Source: Lutjanus erythropterus (taxonomy: Eukaryota; Chordata; Actinopteri; Lutjaniformes; Lutjanidae). Taken from it: 64,000 nucleotides of DNA. The notes beneath the pieces are model-generated. The model did not search any database. It was not told the DNA's origin and saw only the letters and a program-made list of their open reading frames with translations. The position numbers and the translations under genes were made by a program. The DNA lies in assembly GCA_020091685.1 (NCBI GenBank), contig CM034604.1, forward strand, positions 527,828 to 591,827, written 5' to 3'. This document shows positions 25,142 through 37,900 of this stretch, one piece after another. How positions within the stretch are numbered: the first letter of the stretch is position 1; each line of letters starts with the position of its first letter.

Positions 25142-26893
25142 CTGGAGGAGAAAAAAAGTAAAATGTTGAACTGGCAATAATATACAGACACACGTCACAA
25201 TAAATTGTGTTTATGAACTCCTTCAAGGAGTAACTCAGTGCGTAGGTTGTGTGCAGATGAAACACAGAATAATGCAGTGTGTGGACAGTTATTTTTCAGT
25301 GAATAAATTAATAAATGCTACAACTCCTTGAGACCAAACCAAGTATCTGTGTTTTGTTTGCTAATAACAGGGTTAGCCCTGGAGTTAGCAACAAATTTGG
25401 CCAAGGCTCACATAAGGTATGCTGACCTTAAGGGGGACCAGGTCAGCTATTCTTATTTTACTGACAAGCCGCTCCTCAGGCCTCATAACCTTTCTGGCAG
25501 AAACCCTGCATTTGTATGCTCCAAATTGTTTTTTAGATTTTTAAGGAAGATTAACATCCTCAGAATTCTTGCCATGGCAGCATTATGTGATTACACAGCA
25601 TCATTATTGAAGGAGAGAAAACTAAATGTTTCATGACATAAAACACAAACTAATCCAATTACTGAAAGTGTGGCCAATTATGCAACACTAAAGAATGCAA
25701 AAAAATAAGAAATAAAATGTGATTCATTAAGTAAAGAGCATCTTTAACAGACTGAATTCAAAATTAAAAAGTACTTTGGATTGAATTGATAAAGCAAGAT
25801 GAAGAAACCCTGAATCCCAAATTAAATTCTTCATATCAGCAAAATAATCAAATTACAGAGCCAACTCTTCGTTTACCCCTCAATAAAGAACAAAGAAGAG
25901 AATACAGATATTTAGGAAAGATTAATAATCAAAGATGGTTGTGTGAATAATTAAATACATCAAAACACTAAACATATTAAAAGAACATCATCAGCTTTGC
26001 TGGGAAAAACAGACTGGTCTCAAGAATAGCCATTAAAATGTTCCAGGAAAAAGTCCATATTTCAGTCACATGAGAGGATTGGACCTGCAGTACTTTTTTA
26101 ACCCTCTCTCTCAAACTACATCATGTAAGAACACCTACTATATGTGGTCTTGTACAACTTTATCCAGTTTGAAAAAGTTTATGCATGTCAATGACTTGCA
26201 TTAGCCTTTAACTCTCTACTCGTATTTCAGTTGTGCAGTAAAGTTGCCAAAAATATTGACACTTCACTGGTTTACAGAAAAAAAACAGACAACATTCACT
26301 GACTTTTCTTGTACCAGCACTGTGTGCTAAAGAAAAGGAAGAAAAATTAGCCTATTTTGTGCGCTTAGGACTTTTTTTCTTTCTGCCATGGTAACTAAAG
26401 GGGTATCAAGAATTGTTTTCTAAACTAGAATTGTATATAAGTTTGAATTCTGGTATTATGACAAATTTAATGTGCAGTATGAAAAGAGCTTTGGCAACCA
26501 GAAGTTTAAACTGAGTTGTGAATCTCAGTTCTTGTTCTTGTCTGGGAAGAGAGCAAGGAGGAGAGAAGAAATGAGCAATAAAATGCAGAGAGCTGGATCA
26601 TCAGCAGAGCGAGCTTGTGAGCTGGGCACAAATGCAAAAAGGCTTCAGAACAGCAGAAAAATCTACTGAATGCCGTTGTCTCAGCCAAGCTGTTCAGAGC
26701 GAGGCTTCTGGAGAGAAGCCACCATGCTGCTTCATCAGTGTGATAAGAAGGTACATCTGAATGCTCTCATTGTGGCCTGTGGTGAGCTGCTCACCTCAAG
26801 GAGTTCTTATGAAACCATCTCACATTATTACTGATGACCCCATATAACCTACATAAGTAAGCAAGATCATCTGAGAGAAGATCGGCAATTATA

Positions 26894-26895
26894 TG

Positions 26896-26928
<33 letters not shown>
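26894..26928 (+). repeat. (GT)n microsatellite in the gja1 intron
   Basis: About 17 GT units with one GC variant. Confidence 0.9.
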
Positions 26929-27124
26929 TTATATACATATATATGAAAAGTTTAAGTTGATTGAATTTGAAAAGTTGGATGAAATTTTGAGATGATGCAA
27001 AACAAACTTATATAGTTGAATAAACTTGATTTAATTCATTTGTACTTGAGAAAACAGTGTTTTCACCAAGACAATGTGAAACTGATGAATGAATTTATTT
27101 CCTTATGAATTTATTAAATATTCA

Positions 27125-27435
27125 AGGCATAGTTCACCCAAAAATGAAAATTCAGTCATTATCTACTATCCTCATGTTGACTGAAGGTCAGGTTTAGCTT
27201 TTTAGTCCACAACAAGGAGACTTGGATTACACCAGACAAGCAGTATGGAGGCATTTTACGTTATTATGTTGTTTTATTATGTTGTTATTATGTTTGAAAA
27301 CTGGTCAGTATCCACTTCCATTGTTTGGGAGATTCTGTAACACTGTGAACACTGTTCTGTGTTCCTGTGATACTCCAGCACTGTTTTATAGACTAAAAAA
27401 CTAAACCCAACCTTCAATCTGCATGAGGATGGGTT
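27125..27435 (+). mobile_element. Short terminal-repeat relic
   Basis: CATAGTTCACCCAAAAATGA and TCAGTCATTATCTACT also occur, reversed, near positions 42-115 and 51868-51925, so this is a dispersed family. Confidence 0.5.
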
Positions 27436-27844
27436 TCTATCATATGTTTTATTCAAACAACAAAAAAAGAAGGGTCTTAGGTGTTTTAACTCTCAAAAAA
27501 GCATGCTTAAATTATAACTCACTCATACTAATAACTTGAATAAATAAAACTTGCATATTTACGTTAAGTTAATAGGAAAAGATTAGTTAATTCTATTAAA
27601 TTCCATTATATATTATTACAGTGTAGCTGTTCTTGGTGCCCACCACCAGATTGGATTCTTGGTGAAATCAAATTAAATGAGCCTGTGTGCATTTCTCCTA
27701 AAGCAAAAGTGAGCAGTATATTAGCCAGTTAAGAATCAGGAGATTTTTTTTTATGTTAGATCATTTTATTTATGATGTTATATGTTGTGCTTATTACTCT
27801 GGAAACACAACCACATTTGTCCACAGGGGGCTCTAAAATCCTTG

Positions 27845-28172
27845 ATTCTTGTAGTAGCTTTAAGTATGCATTACGCTGTGTAATCTACTTTGTTGCTTTT
27901 AAAATTATAATTCATTACTGAGCAGGACTACAGTCTTGATTCATATCCAAACCTTTCATCTGGACTTTTGCAGGCTGAATGGGCTGATGAAAAGCAAATG
28001 AAGTGCTACGGCAGGCACAGGTTTGGAGAGGTGACTATGACCATTCAGCAGCACAGAGCAGGAGGTAGGAGTCATTTACACTGAAAATGTTAAGAAGTAA
28101 AAGAAGAAACCTAGTTGTAGTTGAGTAATATTTCAGTAATGTAACAGTACTTGTACTTGAGTTCAGTTAAGT
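27845..28172 (+). mobile_element. hAT-like element, family A, decayed fragment
   Basis: TAAGTATGCATTACGCTGTG and ACAGTACTTGTACTTGAGTT match the interior and right part of the other copies; the ends are lost. Confidence 0.55.
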
Positions 28173-28659
28173 CCTGCAGATACAAACAGCTTCCTCTGGA
28201 GAAACTTGACTTCTGATCACTGTGACTCAGGTCAGTCCAAAGCTTCAAACATTCAACAGTCTAAGCCAGTCTGATTTTCCAGGGGAAAACAGCAGGCAGT
28301 AACGTTAAAGAAACAGGGAACTGTGCCTTTCCAGGATGTCCTGCTGAAGTTACAATTTTATGCATCAAAGTGAGAGAATAACTAGTTCACTCTGCAGCAC
28401 TGAACTCGTCTGGGCTTATCCTCTGAAAATTAGTGCCCCCTTTGGTCAAAATGAACCCTGACTTTGAGCTGTAGACGCAGTGTGAACGAACCAAAGCTGC
28501 GGAACAATAGAATATCACTGCTGAGTTTCTCTGACCAGGTAGTTTTACTGATAATTAACAAAAAACACTGTACAACAAGGTCTGAATGAAATACAGTGTT
28601 TATATTTAGTACAAACACCAAAGAAGAAGTCCTCAAAGAGTGACTAGGAGTCTTTTTGA

Positions 28660-29165
28660 CAGGGGTGAAAGTAACTAATTACAAGTACTCAAATTACTGT
28701 AATTAAGTAGGTTTTTGGGTACCTGTACTTTTATGAGCAGATTTTCAAGTCTGTGCTTTGAGTCGTACTTAAGTATGCATTACACTACGTAATCTACTCA
28801 GTTACTTTTAAACACATAGTTGAGTACTGAGTACAATTTGAATTAATACACAAACCTTTCATCTGCATTTTAGTAGAAAATCAAGTGATCTGATCTAACA
28901 GGCCAATGAAAACAAAGAAATACAACTGAGAAACAACACAAAATACTGTAGCAGCACACATTTGGACGAAGGATGTTGTAGATGTATATATATACATTTG
29001 CAGTTCTAGTTTGGAGAGGAGAGTGTGACATCACCAGTTGAAGGTAACTAACACTCTCAGTAGTTTTTAAGACAAATACTTTGTATATATTTTTATAACA
29101 GCAAAAATTTTACTTGTAATTGAGTACTATTTTAGTACTTTTTTAACAGATTTCCAGTATTTTTA
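28660..29165 (+). mobile_element. hAT-like element, family A copy lacking the inner segment
   Basis: Starts CAGGGGTGAAAGTAACTAAT. Shares all interior landmarks with the 11-kb and 46-kb copies but lacks about 270 bp of AT-rich inner sequence found in those. Confidence 0.7.
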
Positions 29166-30184
29166 TGACTATAATTTAATAATAAACAGTTTGTAAAATC
29201 CTTCACAGCTCATCTGCTCCATGTGACATTTATAATCTCATCTGATGGAGGTTTACTGTCTCCACTCTGACAGGAAAATAACTAAGAAAAGCTGTTCAAG
29301 GTTGGTGCAGATCTTAAAGGTGAAGAAGAAAAGCCATCAGACTCCAGAGAGCAGTTTCATGTGGATAAGTAGGAACGTCCAGTCTGATCCACATGCTGCC
29401 AAACATGTGCTCTCACTTATCTTATAATAAAGCACACACACTGTATCCTCTGACCTGGAAAACACACTCAACACATTTTGTCATTCTGTAAAATCACCTT
29501 CATGTGTCAGTGTATCTGCAGCCTTTGGGAGGGTAAAACATGACCAGTCCAAACTTCATGAGGACAATGGTAATCTTTTTTTTTCTTGTTGGTATTAGCT
29601 GGAATACATCCCGCCACTTTCTACATGAGTGAGTCTGTCTACTGAAAATGACAAAGACCCAGCAAGAACAATAGACTAAACACAATGAGTCTGTGAGCAG
29701 AGCCCTCACATCTTCACAGTTTACATGAGGAGGCAGCTCAGAAAATGATTCTGAAGGTTGCTGCTGTCAGGAGCCTTCTGTAAAGCAAAGTAAATACTGG
29801 GTTATTATAGGAGAAGCAGCACTGTTTGAATATTAAAGAGAGGTTTCCTCCAGTTAAAGCGCAGAGCTGGGATCAGATCAGATGAGTGGGTACAGCAGCA
29901 GCAGCAGGCAGTTTTGAATGAAAAAAAGAAAAACGGTTCAGGACTTAAACGCTCTCATTTGATAAATAAAGTGTCAAAAGTTGTTTTTTACTTTGACTGT
30001 GTCGATTCTCACATGTTGCTGCGTGTTAACATGAGTTTTTCCTCAAGTCTCAAACGTTCACAAACTTTTCTGAAGTGTGGAGCGCAGCGCAGCTTGAGCC
30101 CAGTCTGCCGGGATAACGGGACCACTGACAGGGAAAAAAAAGTTTGTTCATGTAGAAATAAGACAGAACAGGACTGGAACTTAC

Positions 30185-30296
30185 CTGGAAAGTTGTGGAG
30201 AAAGAGAGCAGAGGGCCCAGAGGGACTTTCTTTCTCCGCACTTGAAGAACTCACTCTGTGATGGAGGTGAAATCCAAGTTTGGGACCAGGAGGAAA
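30185..30296 (-). other. gja1: Candidate non-coding exon 1 of gja1
   Basis: A strong donor (CCAG then GTAAGT, boundary 30185/30184) ends a stretch without any ATG on the minus strand. It lies about 30 nt downstream of a TATA-like TTATAAG. Splicing to the acceptor at 25142 would give an intron of about 5 kb, matching the vertebrate connexin plan of one untranslated exon plus one coding exon. The assignment is inferred from position and signals; no transcript was available. The TSS near 30296 is estimated from the TATA box. Confidence 0.45.
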
Positions 30297-30320
30297 CTGA
30301 GGCGAACTTGTCAAAGCTGC

Positions 30321-30327
30321 CTTATAA
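30321..30327 (-). promoter_or_regulatory. TATA-like box of the gja1 candidate promoter
   Basis: TTATAAG on the minus strand, about 140 nt upstream of the candidate exon 1 donor. A near-identical motif sits upstream of the candidate exon 1 of the 44-kb connexin. Confidence 0.4.
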
Positions 30328-30731
30328 GAGTCCCGTCAGAGGAGAGCAGTCACCTGATCTCTACGTCAAGAGCCGGAGCCCTTGTCTGTCCGTCTGTCCG
30401 TCCCTCTGTCTGTCTGTGTGTCCGCTGGGAGGACAAAGTAAAGATCCTACAGAAGGTGTTAACTTCATCTTTCATTCAGAACAGAATACATCAGTGGTGC
30501 GTTTCTTCAAAGTAAAGAGAAAAAACAAAGAAACTACTGCTTACTTTAAAAAGTTATTATAGTGCATTAAAACTAAACTAAAACTAGACGTAAAACATTT
30601 CAGTTAACCGAAATAAAATAAAAACAATGAAAAATAACAAAAATAAAAAATAAAAACTCATTTAAGAATACAAAACTATAATAATTCTTAGTTAGGTCTC
30701 TTAATATGAAGTGTATCATGATCAGTGTAAC

Positions 30732-31950
30732 CAGCGCTGGAAGAAGTTCTACCATCTTTTACTTAAGGAAAAGTAGTAATACCACAGTGTAAAAATACTC
30801 TGTTGCAAGTAAAAGCACTGCATTTAACATCAAAAAGTAAAAGTATAAAAGTATTAGCATAAAAATTTGAGCCTAAACAATTGTGGATTTTAGGACTGTT
30901 ACCAACGCAAATTAAAAAAAATCACGAATAGAAAACTTTGAATCAAGAAAAAGGGTCAAATATACATAAATAGCCACCTAGAAAAATAAAGAATAATAAT
31001 AAAAAAAAAACAGTCTGCATTATGTTCTGTAAAATAAAAAGTACATCATATACAGATCACAATATATAGACCAGTAGACCAGTATATCTGTGCTGGGCCT
31101 ATACTGGGCCGATAAGTTCAGCTGACTGATAGACATTTATGTCTGTATCTAATTAAAAAATACGTTAAGTACAGAAGTAAAAGTACTCATCATTAGGCAG
31201 AATATGGCCCATTTCAGAATCATGTATTTGTTCATGTGTTCATCATTTTCATGTTGCAGCTGGTAAACGTGGAACTCATTTCAGCTACTTTATATAAATC
31301 TATAATAACACATCATGTTTTATTAGTTGATTTATATTTTTTATTCAAATTAATCTGCAAAGTAACTAGTTACCTAAGTTGTCAAATAAATGTGGTGCAT
31401 TAAAAAGTACAATATTGGGCTCTAAAATGTAGTGGAGTAGAAAATAAAGTAGCATACAGTGGAAATAGTCAAAGTACTTAGGTACAGAATTTGATGCACT
31501 GCCAAGTATGTTTGTTCAAGTAATCTACTGCACTTATGTTGACGTATTTTTACTTGAAGTATTTGAGTCTGCTGTAGTGACACTGCACTGTACTGTACTA
31601 CTATATTTATCATTTATGACACCTGGAATCACATGTGATCAACTTAAAATCTGATGCACTGTAATAATAGTTAGTAATTAAGCTCCCCCCCACCACCACC
31701 ACCACCACCACCACCTGAAACATGAAGCCATCAGTTATAATAACACACTAGCTTTGTGAAACAGATCAGTCTACATAAAGCTGACTTTTCCTGATGGATT
31801 GTGTGCTTGTGCATGTGTGGGCATGATGGCTGACTTGTGTGATTTTGCCTCCAAGTTAAATTCCAAATGCAGGACATTAGCTGTAATGGAGTATTTCTAC
31901 ATGAAGGTACTGATAGTTTGCCTTAAGTAAAGGATGTGGGTACTTTGCAC
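30732..31950 (+). mobile_element. hAT-like element, family D, expanded
   Basis: Left end CAGCGCTGGAAGAAGTTCT, followed by ACTTAAGGAAAAGTAGTAAT and ACAGTGTAAAAATACTC. The decayed right end is near CTTAAGTAAAGGATGTGGG (31924-31942). A (CAC)n tract lies at 31690-31714. Confidence 0.55.
31690..31714 (+). repeat. (CAC)n microsatellite
   Basis: Eight CAC/ACC units. Confidence 0.9.
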
Positions 31951-32584
31951 ATATTTATTTGATGATATTTGTTTTTGATGAAGTCATTCAACCAGTTAAT
32001 GAGAAAATCATTTTCTTGAAATATGACACAGCATATAACAGTTTTTTTCAGACAGACTTTTTCTTATTTCAGGAAAAAATCCTGGAACAAATCCTGTATC
32101 TCTGGTTTCAAGAAAAATAAGTAACAGAAAGTTACTTGTTACAACAGATGTTTCTTTCAGTATTAAAACACTACATGTACTACATGTACTACACTGTTTC
32201 TATTGACTCACAGTGTAATTACTGTATAATCTGCTTCATTTTGTCATATCATCATATTCTGATTTCTGCTGCTGCTTTGCTTTGGTTTATTATAAAAAGT
32301 AGTGTGGTTATTTAGTCTTATCATCTCTGTTATCATACAAAATTAATTAGTGGCAAAACTCAAACTAAACCCTGTTGACTGATCCATTCTTGTGTCTTTT
32401 AAATCCTATTAAACCACTTGGGTTGCCTTCACTGCACTGCACCAGTATACAGCACCACCTAGTGGCAGAAACACTGCAGTGCAGCTGTATGTATAGGAAC
32501 AAGCTATATGTACATGTTTACATGGTATAGGCTTTAGGGTTTAATGGGGTCATTGACAAGGGGGATAAGAACAAGGGGGATAAG

Positions 32585-32585
<1 letters not shown>

Positions 32586-32632
<47 letters not shown>
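32586..32632 (+). repeat. (CA)n microsatellite
   Basis: About 23 CA units, uninterrupted. Confidence 0.95.
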
Positions 32633-32634
<2 letters not shown>

Positions 32635-32789
32635 GTTAGTAAGGCAAAGCCAGTGAGTGACTGTTGTTGCAGCAGAAAACTGGACACCTCATTAACACAA
32701 CAAACACTGAGGGACAGAGACACTTTATTATGTGTGTGAAGTTCCTTGTGTGTATTTAATGATGGTGTAAATCAGTGATGTTTGTTGAT

Positions 32790-33030
32790 GAATAGGGTTG
32801 AACAATTAATCAAAATTTTATTAAATCGCAATATGTTCTACTGCAGTTTTCAAAATGCAGGAGGTACAATATTTGATAAAAAAAAATTGCTGCTGCAGAG
32901 ATGTGCTGGCATACACATCAGATTCGGCAGACTTTGTAGGGCTGCAACTAATGATTATTTTACATAATAAATAATCATCAAATAATCATTTTAATGATTA
33001 ACCAATTAGTTGTTTAGTCCATAAAATATA
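32790..33030 (+). mobile_element. Two abutting repeat ends
   Basis: GGGTTGAACAATTAATC resembles the relic start near 62108, and AGGGCTGCAACTAATGATTA (about 32938) resembles the repeat at 59786. Both are common teleost interspersed ends. Confidence 0.45.
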
Positions 33031-33607
33031 AGAAGATATTGATCAGTGTTTCCCAGAGTAACAGGGAAACACATGGAAACACATGAGACCACAATGTAAT
33101 ACAGAAAATGTAAACAGTAGTTTATTGTTTAAGGTTGTATTATTACCATTTACTATTACCATTATTGTTTATTTTAGTTATTAATATGATTTTTATTTAC
33201 AGACATTGTTTTAACACTTCAGTAGAGATGATGTTTGGGTTAGAATTTTAATATCTGTCATAAAAAGCAACATATTTTCTTTAGTGCGTATCAACACAAC
33301 TCACATCTACTGTCTACATTTTTCATTGAGGAGAGAAAATCAGTGTTTACATGCACAAAGCTTGATCTAAATACATTTAAATGTGTTAAAAATTTTATAG
33401 AAAATGCATTTTTGTCCTTTCAAATGGTGAAAAACATGAAAAAATGAACATATTGCAGAATAAAATTTTAATGTCTATAGGTAATCTGGGATGCCTATCT
33501 CTATATGTATATATACCCTGATACCCTTTTTACTAATTTTGGAGAGTCAAAACACAACAATCCTTATTTTCAGGTGGTTATACACAAATTAAAAAAACAT
33601 ACTTGTG

Positions 33608-33661
<54 letters not shown>
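33608..33661 (+). repeat. (ATT)n microsatellite
   Basis: About 18 ATT units. Confidence 0.95.
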
Positions 33662-34064
33662 TCATTTCTGTCATATTCTGCTAATAGATCACCCTACATC
33701 TTACACACTGGACCTGTAATGACACTAAAGTATTTATTAACAATAAAGAAATATAGTGAAATTATATGTCAATGATATTTATTGCAGCACAACGTAACTC
33801 ATATTGTCAATACAACAAACATGAATAGATTCACATCCTTCAGTGAAGAATGACTGGTCCATCACTGGAGCTGTAAAGCCTCTACCTATCATGTCTGACA
33901 CATTGGAACTGTTTCTGACCAATCAGAGTGCAGTATTTTTAGGACTTCTTTTGAATTAATTTATGCAATGAGCTTTTAAGAAAAAACACAGTAAATGCCT
34001 TTTGGTTATTTATGAATCTTAACTCAAGAGCAAACATCCAAAGCTGACGTGTATAACTCATGTC

Positions 34065-34910
34065 TCAGGTGTCCTTGTCTTTACTGTTGTCCTCAGTGCA
34101 GGCACCAGTCAGACTCTGGGCAGGCAGAGGGGACATGGGAAAGCCTCCGAACTGGCTGCTCACGGTTGTCCACGCTGGGTTGGATGGGCAGTCCTGTGAG
34201 GTGGCCGCGTACTGCTGAGCTAACAGCTGTTTCTTCGCATCCCTCCGTCTGTTACACAGCAGGTAGATTATCTCCAGGATGTTCAGGAGCACGGAGATGC
34301 CCGAAACCACCAGCATGAAGATGATGAAGATGGTCTTCTCTGTGGGACGAGAAATGTAACACTGGGCTCCGGAGTAACGGGCACAGGGTGGAGACATAGT
34401 ACAGTGGAAGTAGGGGATCATGAAGACGGAGCCAAAAATGTAGAACTGGCCCACAGAGAAGCCCACCTCCAGCAGGATCTTGAACACCAGCTGGGTCATG
34501 TAGGTACAAAAGAGGATGCCTTTAATCTTCACCTTCCCCCTGTCGTCTGTGTACCGTGGCTTCATCACTGCAGCCCCATCAGAGCTGCTCATCATCCTCT
34601 TCTCTTTGTGGATGACGTGGACAGCATGGCCCAAGTAGACCAGGGTGGGTGTGGACACAAAGGTGATCTGCAGGACCCAATAATGGATGTAGGAAATCGG
34701 GAACATCCAGTTGTAGCATGCGTGTTCACATCCTGGTTCTAGGGTGTCGCAGTAGAACTCGGACACTTCGTCCCCCCAGACTTTGTCCGCAGCAGCACCC
34801 AGGACAAAGATCCTGAAGAGGAAGAGGACGCTCATCCAGATCTTGCCCACCACAGTGGAGTGAGACTGGACCTTGTCCAGTAGTAAGGTCAGGTAGGACC
34901 AGTCACCCAT
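34065..34910 (-). CDS. Connexin, teleost Cx32.2/Cx32.7 type, with unusual second-loop spacing
   Basis: This is a 281-residue connexin of about 32 kDa, complete from MGDWSYLTLLLDKVQ to the stop. It has four membrane segments (about 23-41, 76-97, 132-155, 192-214) and the conserved QSHSTVVGK and [12 protein letters not shown] blocks. Loop 1 is canonical: C54, C61, C65. Loop 2 reads C170-x5-C176-x7-C184 instead of the usual x4, x5, so three residues have been gained while all cysteines stay. The cytoplasmic loop is short and the tail (about 65 residues) lacks Cx43-like motifs. An acceptor (ACTTCAG) lies 16 nt before the ATG, as in gja1, so an untranslated exon 1 should lie upstream; a weak GC-donor candidate sits near 37287-37292. 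It faces away from the plus-strand connexin at 44 kb, which it resembles more than gja1 in its QSHSTVVGK segment. Assignment to Cx32.2 versus Cx32.7 needs a tree. Confidence 0.93.
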   Translation of the reverse strand: MGDWSYLTLLLDKVQSHSTVVGKIWMSVLFLFRIFVLGAAADKVWGDEVSEFYCDTLEPGCEHACYNWMFPISYIHYWVLQITFVSTPTLVYLGHAVHVIHKEKRMMSSSDGAAVMKPRYTDDRGKVKIKGILFCTYMTQLVFKILLEVGFSVGQFYIFGSVFMIPYFHCTMSPPCARYSGAQCYISRPTEKTIFIIFMLVVSGISVLLNILEIIYLLCNRRRDAKKQLLAQQYAATSQDCPSNPAWTTVSSQFGGFPMSPLPAQSLTGACTEDNSKDKDT

Positions 34911-34926
34911 GGCTGGAAACTAAAGT
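34911..34926 (-). other. 5' leader and splice acceptor of the 34-kb connexin
   Basis: On the minus strand, TTTCTCCTCTACTTCAG ends at 34927 and 16 untranslated bases follow before the ATG. The spacing is identical to gja1. Confidence 0.65.
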
Positions 34927-37900
34927 CTGAAGTAGAGGAGAAACACACAGGCGTCAAACTCACAGCTGGAGGTTGAAAAATAAAAATAAATGAGACAAAG
35001 ATAAATAATGATCAGAGCAGACGACCTCTGACCAAGTGACATACTTTATACACGTCATGTTACATTCAGTGCATAACAATAACAGTACAGAACAGAACAA
35101 AGCGCAGGAAGTTTGTGTAAAACAAGTAATTTGGTTCAGTTATGAGCAGATTATTTCCTGTGAATGTTGCGTCAACATTTCTTCTTTTTTGACTAATTCA
35201 GTATTTTCTTCTCCTTGATACTTAGCCATTGTTCTATCAGCTCTTTGGTTGATTTAACTGTGAACTTTTGTACTGCAGGACGAGGCAGGTTCAGCAGACA
35301 ATGAAGACTGTGAATATAGCTTGTGTTCAGGTCTTCACTGTGAGTATATATCTTAAATAATAAACTTTTTTTCATTTATTTTTTTTCCCAGAAATGAATG
35401 AAATGATGAGATATAGACCTGCTGTATATATATTCCTTAGAAGTCAAGAAGCCCTGGTAAACCCCTGTGAGGCTTTGGCGACCTCTACTGGGGGTGATGA
35501 CCCCCCAGATTGGAAACCAGTGTACTAGTCTAAACAGTAGTACAGTTATAGCATCTTTTATCAATGTGTCTGCTCTGTAAAAAGTGTATTTGAATAGTAG
35601 TTACAGTTATATAATGTTCAGCTTTATGATTTAATGATGGTAGTCTATTTTTGCAGATAATAACAACTTGAAATTACATCTTGTTCCTTGAACCGGCTCA
35701 TCTCATTTCAGTAAAAGCACATCAGTTAGGTTTCTCATCATATCCATATCTTTTCCAGATTTTCCCCCTGCAGTTGAGCCACCATTTTCTCTTGTTCAGT
35801 CAGAAAGAAGTTTAATGCAAGACAAAATATTATTTTGTAATCAAATAATGTATATTGTTAGATATAAAATCATATTTTTTGTAAACTCACCCAACAAAGC
35901 CAGCTATTTTATCAGACTATATCACAGCTATATTAGTAATTATATTCATTATAATTTAACAAACTGAAAAAACACAGGTTACCATTAAAAATACTTTTCC
36001 TGAAACCCTGTTAAGGAGCAGTATTTTACTTTTGGGTAAATCAAATAATTGAGTTGGAAAAGTGGAAACAATGGTGTTGACCTGCCTTAAATGTGGGTAG
36101 CATTAATGCAAACTGTTGATTTGAAAACAATCAGATTATTCAGTACATCTGATTTAAAGCAATTGTGTTCATTCAATTTATTAAGTTGATTTGAAAAAAA
36201 ATAAATCTTTTTTGTGTTACCAATTGAAGTATTTTCTTTTTTAAATGAAAAAGAGGTAAAGTGGTGTAACCAGGCTTGGAGAGTAATGGATTACATGGAA
36301 TAGGATTATGTATTCTGGATAAAGACGTAATCAGATTTAGTAAAAATGGAGATTATTCAAATTTTCAAAATATATTTTAAAATAAAGAACTATATACTAC
36401 CATGTGCAGTGTGTACACCTTATAACATGTCATAACTTCTCAGCACCACTCTGGTCTCATCTGAAACCATATTTTACCTTACAGTTGCCAATTCATTATC
36501 ATGAGTAAATGCTGCACTGGGTGGAAAATGTATTGTCTTTAAATCAATCAATCAATCAATCCATCAATCAATCAATCAATCAATAAACTGGACACAACAA
36601 AGGAAGGATTAGAGGGTCAAACTAATAAACCAAACAATGAACATAAAACATTATATTAGGCTAAACAATTTCACCATATTGAGGTAATTCAAAAGTAACG
36701 GAAAGTTATTAAGTTACATTACTTTAAAATTGTGATATAATAATAATATATAATATGTGATTTACATTACTGAGAACATTATGAACAGGTAATTTGTCAG
36801 TGCATTGGAATACACTTTTTAAAGTAACCCTCTCACACAAGGAAGCAGCAGTTGTATCACCCTGTCATAACTTTACGCACTTCTTCAGATAACATTTTGT
36901 TACACGGTCCTTCAAAAACATGTCTGAGAAAATCCTTGACTCTGATAGGCTACTGAAGAGCTCTAAGAGAAAATTTAAATTTAAGTACAAAGAAATTAGA
37001 TTAATGTTTTATTATTAGGTTTATGAGTTGGACAAATACTGAAGGCATTTTACTTTAATCTTCACTTAAATTTCACTTTTAACAGTTTGATAGAAACAGG
37101 TTCAGACATCTCAAAGCTCTACCTTTATAGATATAACCCACATATTTAGCATAGATCAAGTTTCTAAAATATTTTGCTGTGGTAACTTGGAATTACGACT
37201 GATCTGTCTTAAAGAAACACTGGAATAGCTCCTGTGACACGATGACATGTTAATGAAGGAGTGTTGCAGAGACATAAAGTGTACTCGCCTGTCAGGCTTC
37301 AGATATGAGAGATGAACCCATCACAGAGGAGCCAGAAAGCAGTCAACAGAAGACGTGATCCACTGAGGACAAGGGGACTTATGTACCATCCAGTCCTGTG
37401 GGTTTGGTCTGACTGACTCAGACATGTAGTTTTCTGTCTGCACCTCCCTGCTTCTCCTTTCACTCCGTCAGACCCGTGATGATTTTGATGAGTCTGATGA
37501 AAATTGTTTCGTCACTGTCAGTTCCTGTAAAGGCAGCCTTGATGACCCTTAACGCTACATTTTTCTTTTAATTTAATTCATCATCCATAATTTGCAGATG
37601 CACACAGACACACGTCCACAAACACCCACACTGAATGTGTGTATTCATTTCATAGACACACCTTTTTAATGTGAAATATTATTCTCTAGAATTTAGTCTG
37701 AAAGGGAGAATATGAAATTGCAACATTAACAATTCCAGCATGTTCAAACAAGCACAAACAGATTTTGTGAAATATCAGACTCATACTTATGAGAAGAAGG
37801 TCTTCTGGTGTCAAAAAGGACACTTCACTGTGTCCAGTCACTGCCTGCTTTCCTAACTGAGATGTAAGCACACTTTTCATTCAGAGCAGGTCTAGACCAT

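Larger units (their letters stand above)
25142..30184 (-). other. Putative gja1 intron 1 with repeat fragments
   Basis: No coding region is recognisable. It contains a terminal-repeat relic near 27125-27435, a (GT)n tract near 26894-26928 and two hAT-like family A copies (about 27845-28172 and 28660-29165). The rest is AT-rich unique-looking sequence. Confidence 0.4.
31951..34064. other. Gene-free stretch between gja1 promoter and the 34-kb connexin
   Basis: Microsatellites and the repeat ends at 32.8-33.0 kb; part of this should be the 3' UTR of the 34-kb connexin (about 33.7-34.06 kb), but no clear poly(A) signal was chosen. Confidence 0.5.

Noticed and set aside
37286-37400. Untranslated first exon for the 34-kb connexin
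   Set aside because: The donor would be GCGAGT, a poor GC-type site, and the TATA-like box (TACATAAG) is weak, so it is mentioned only as a candidate.
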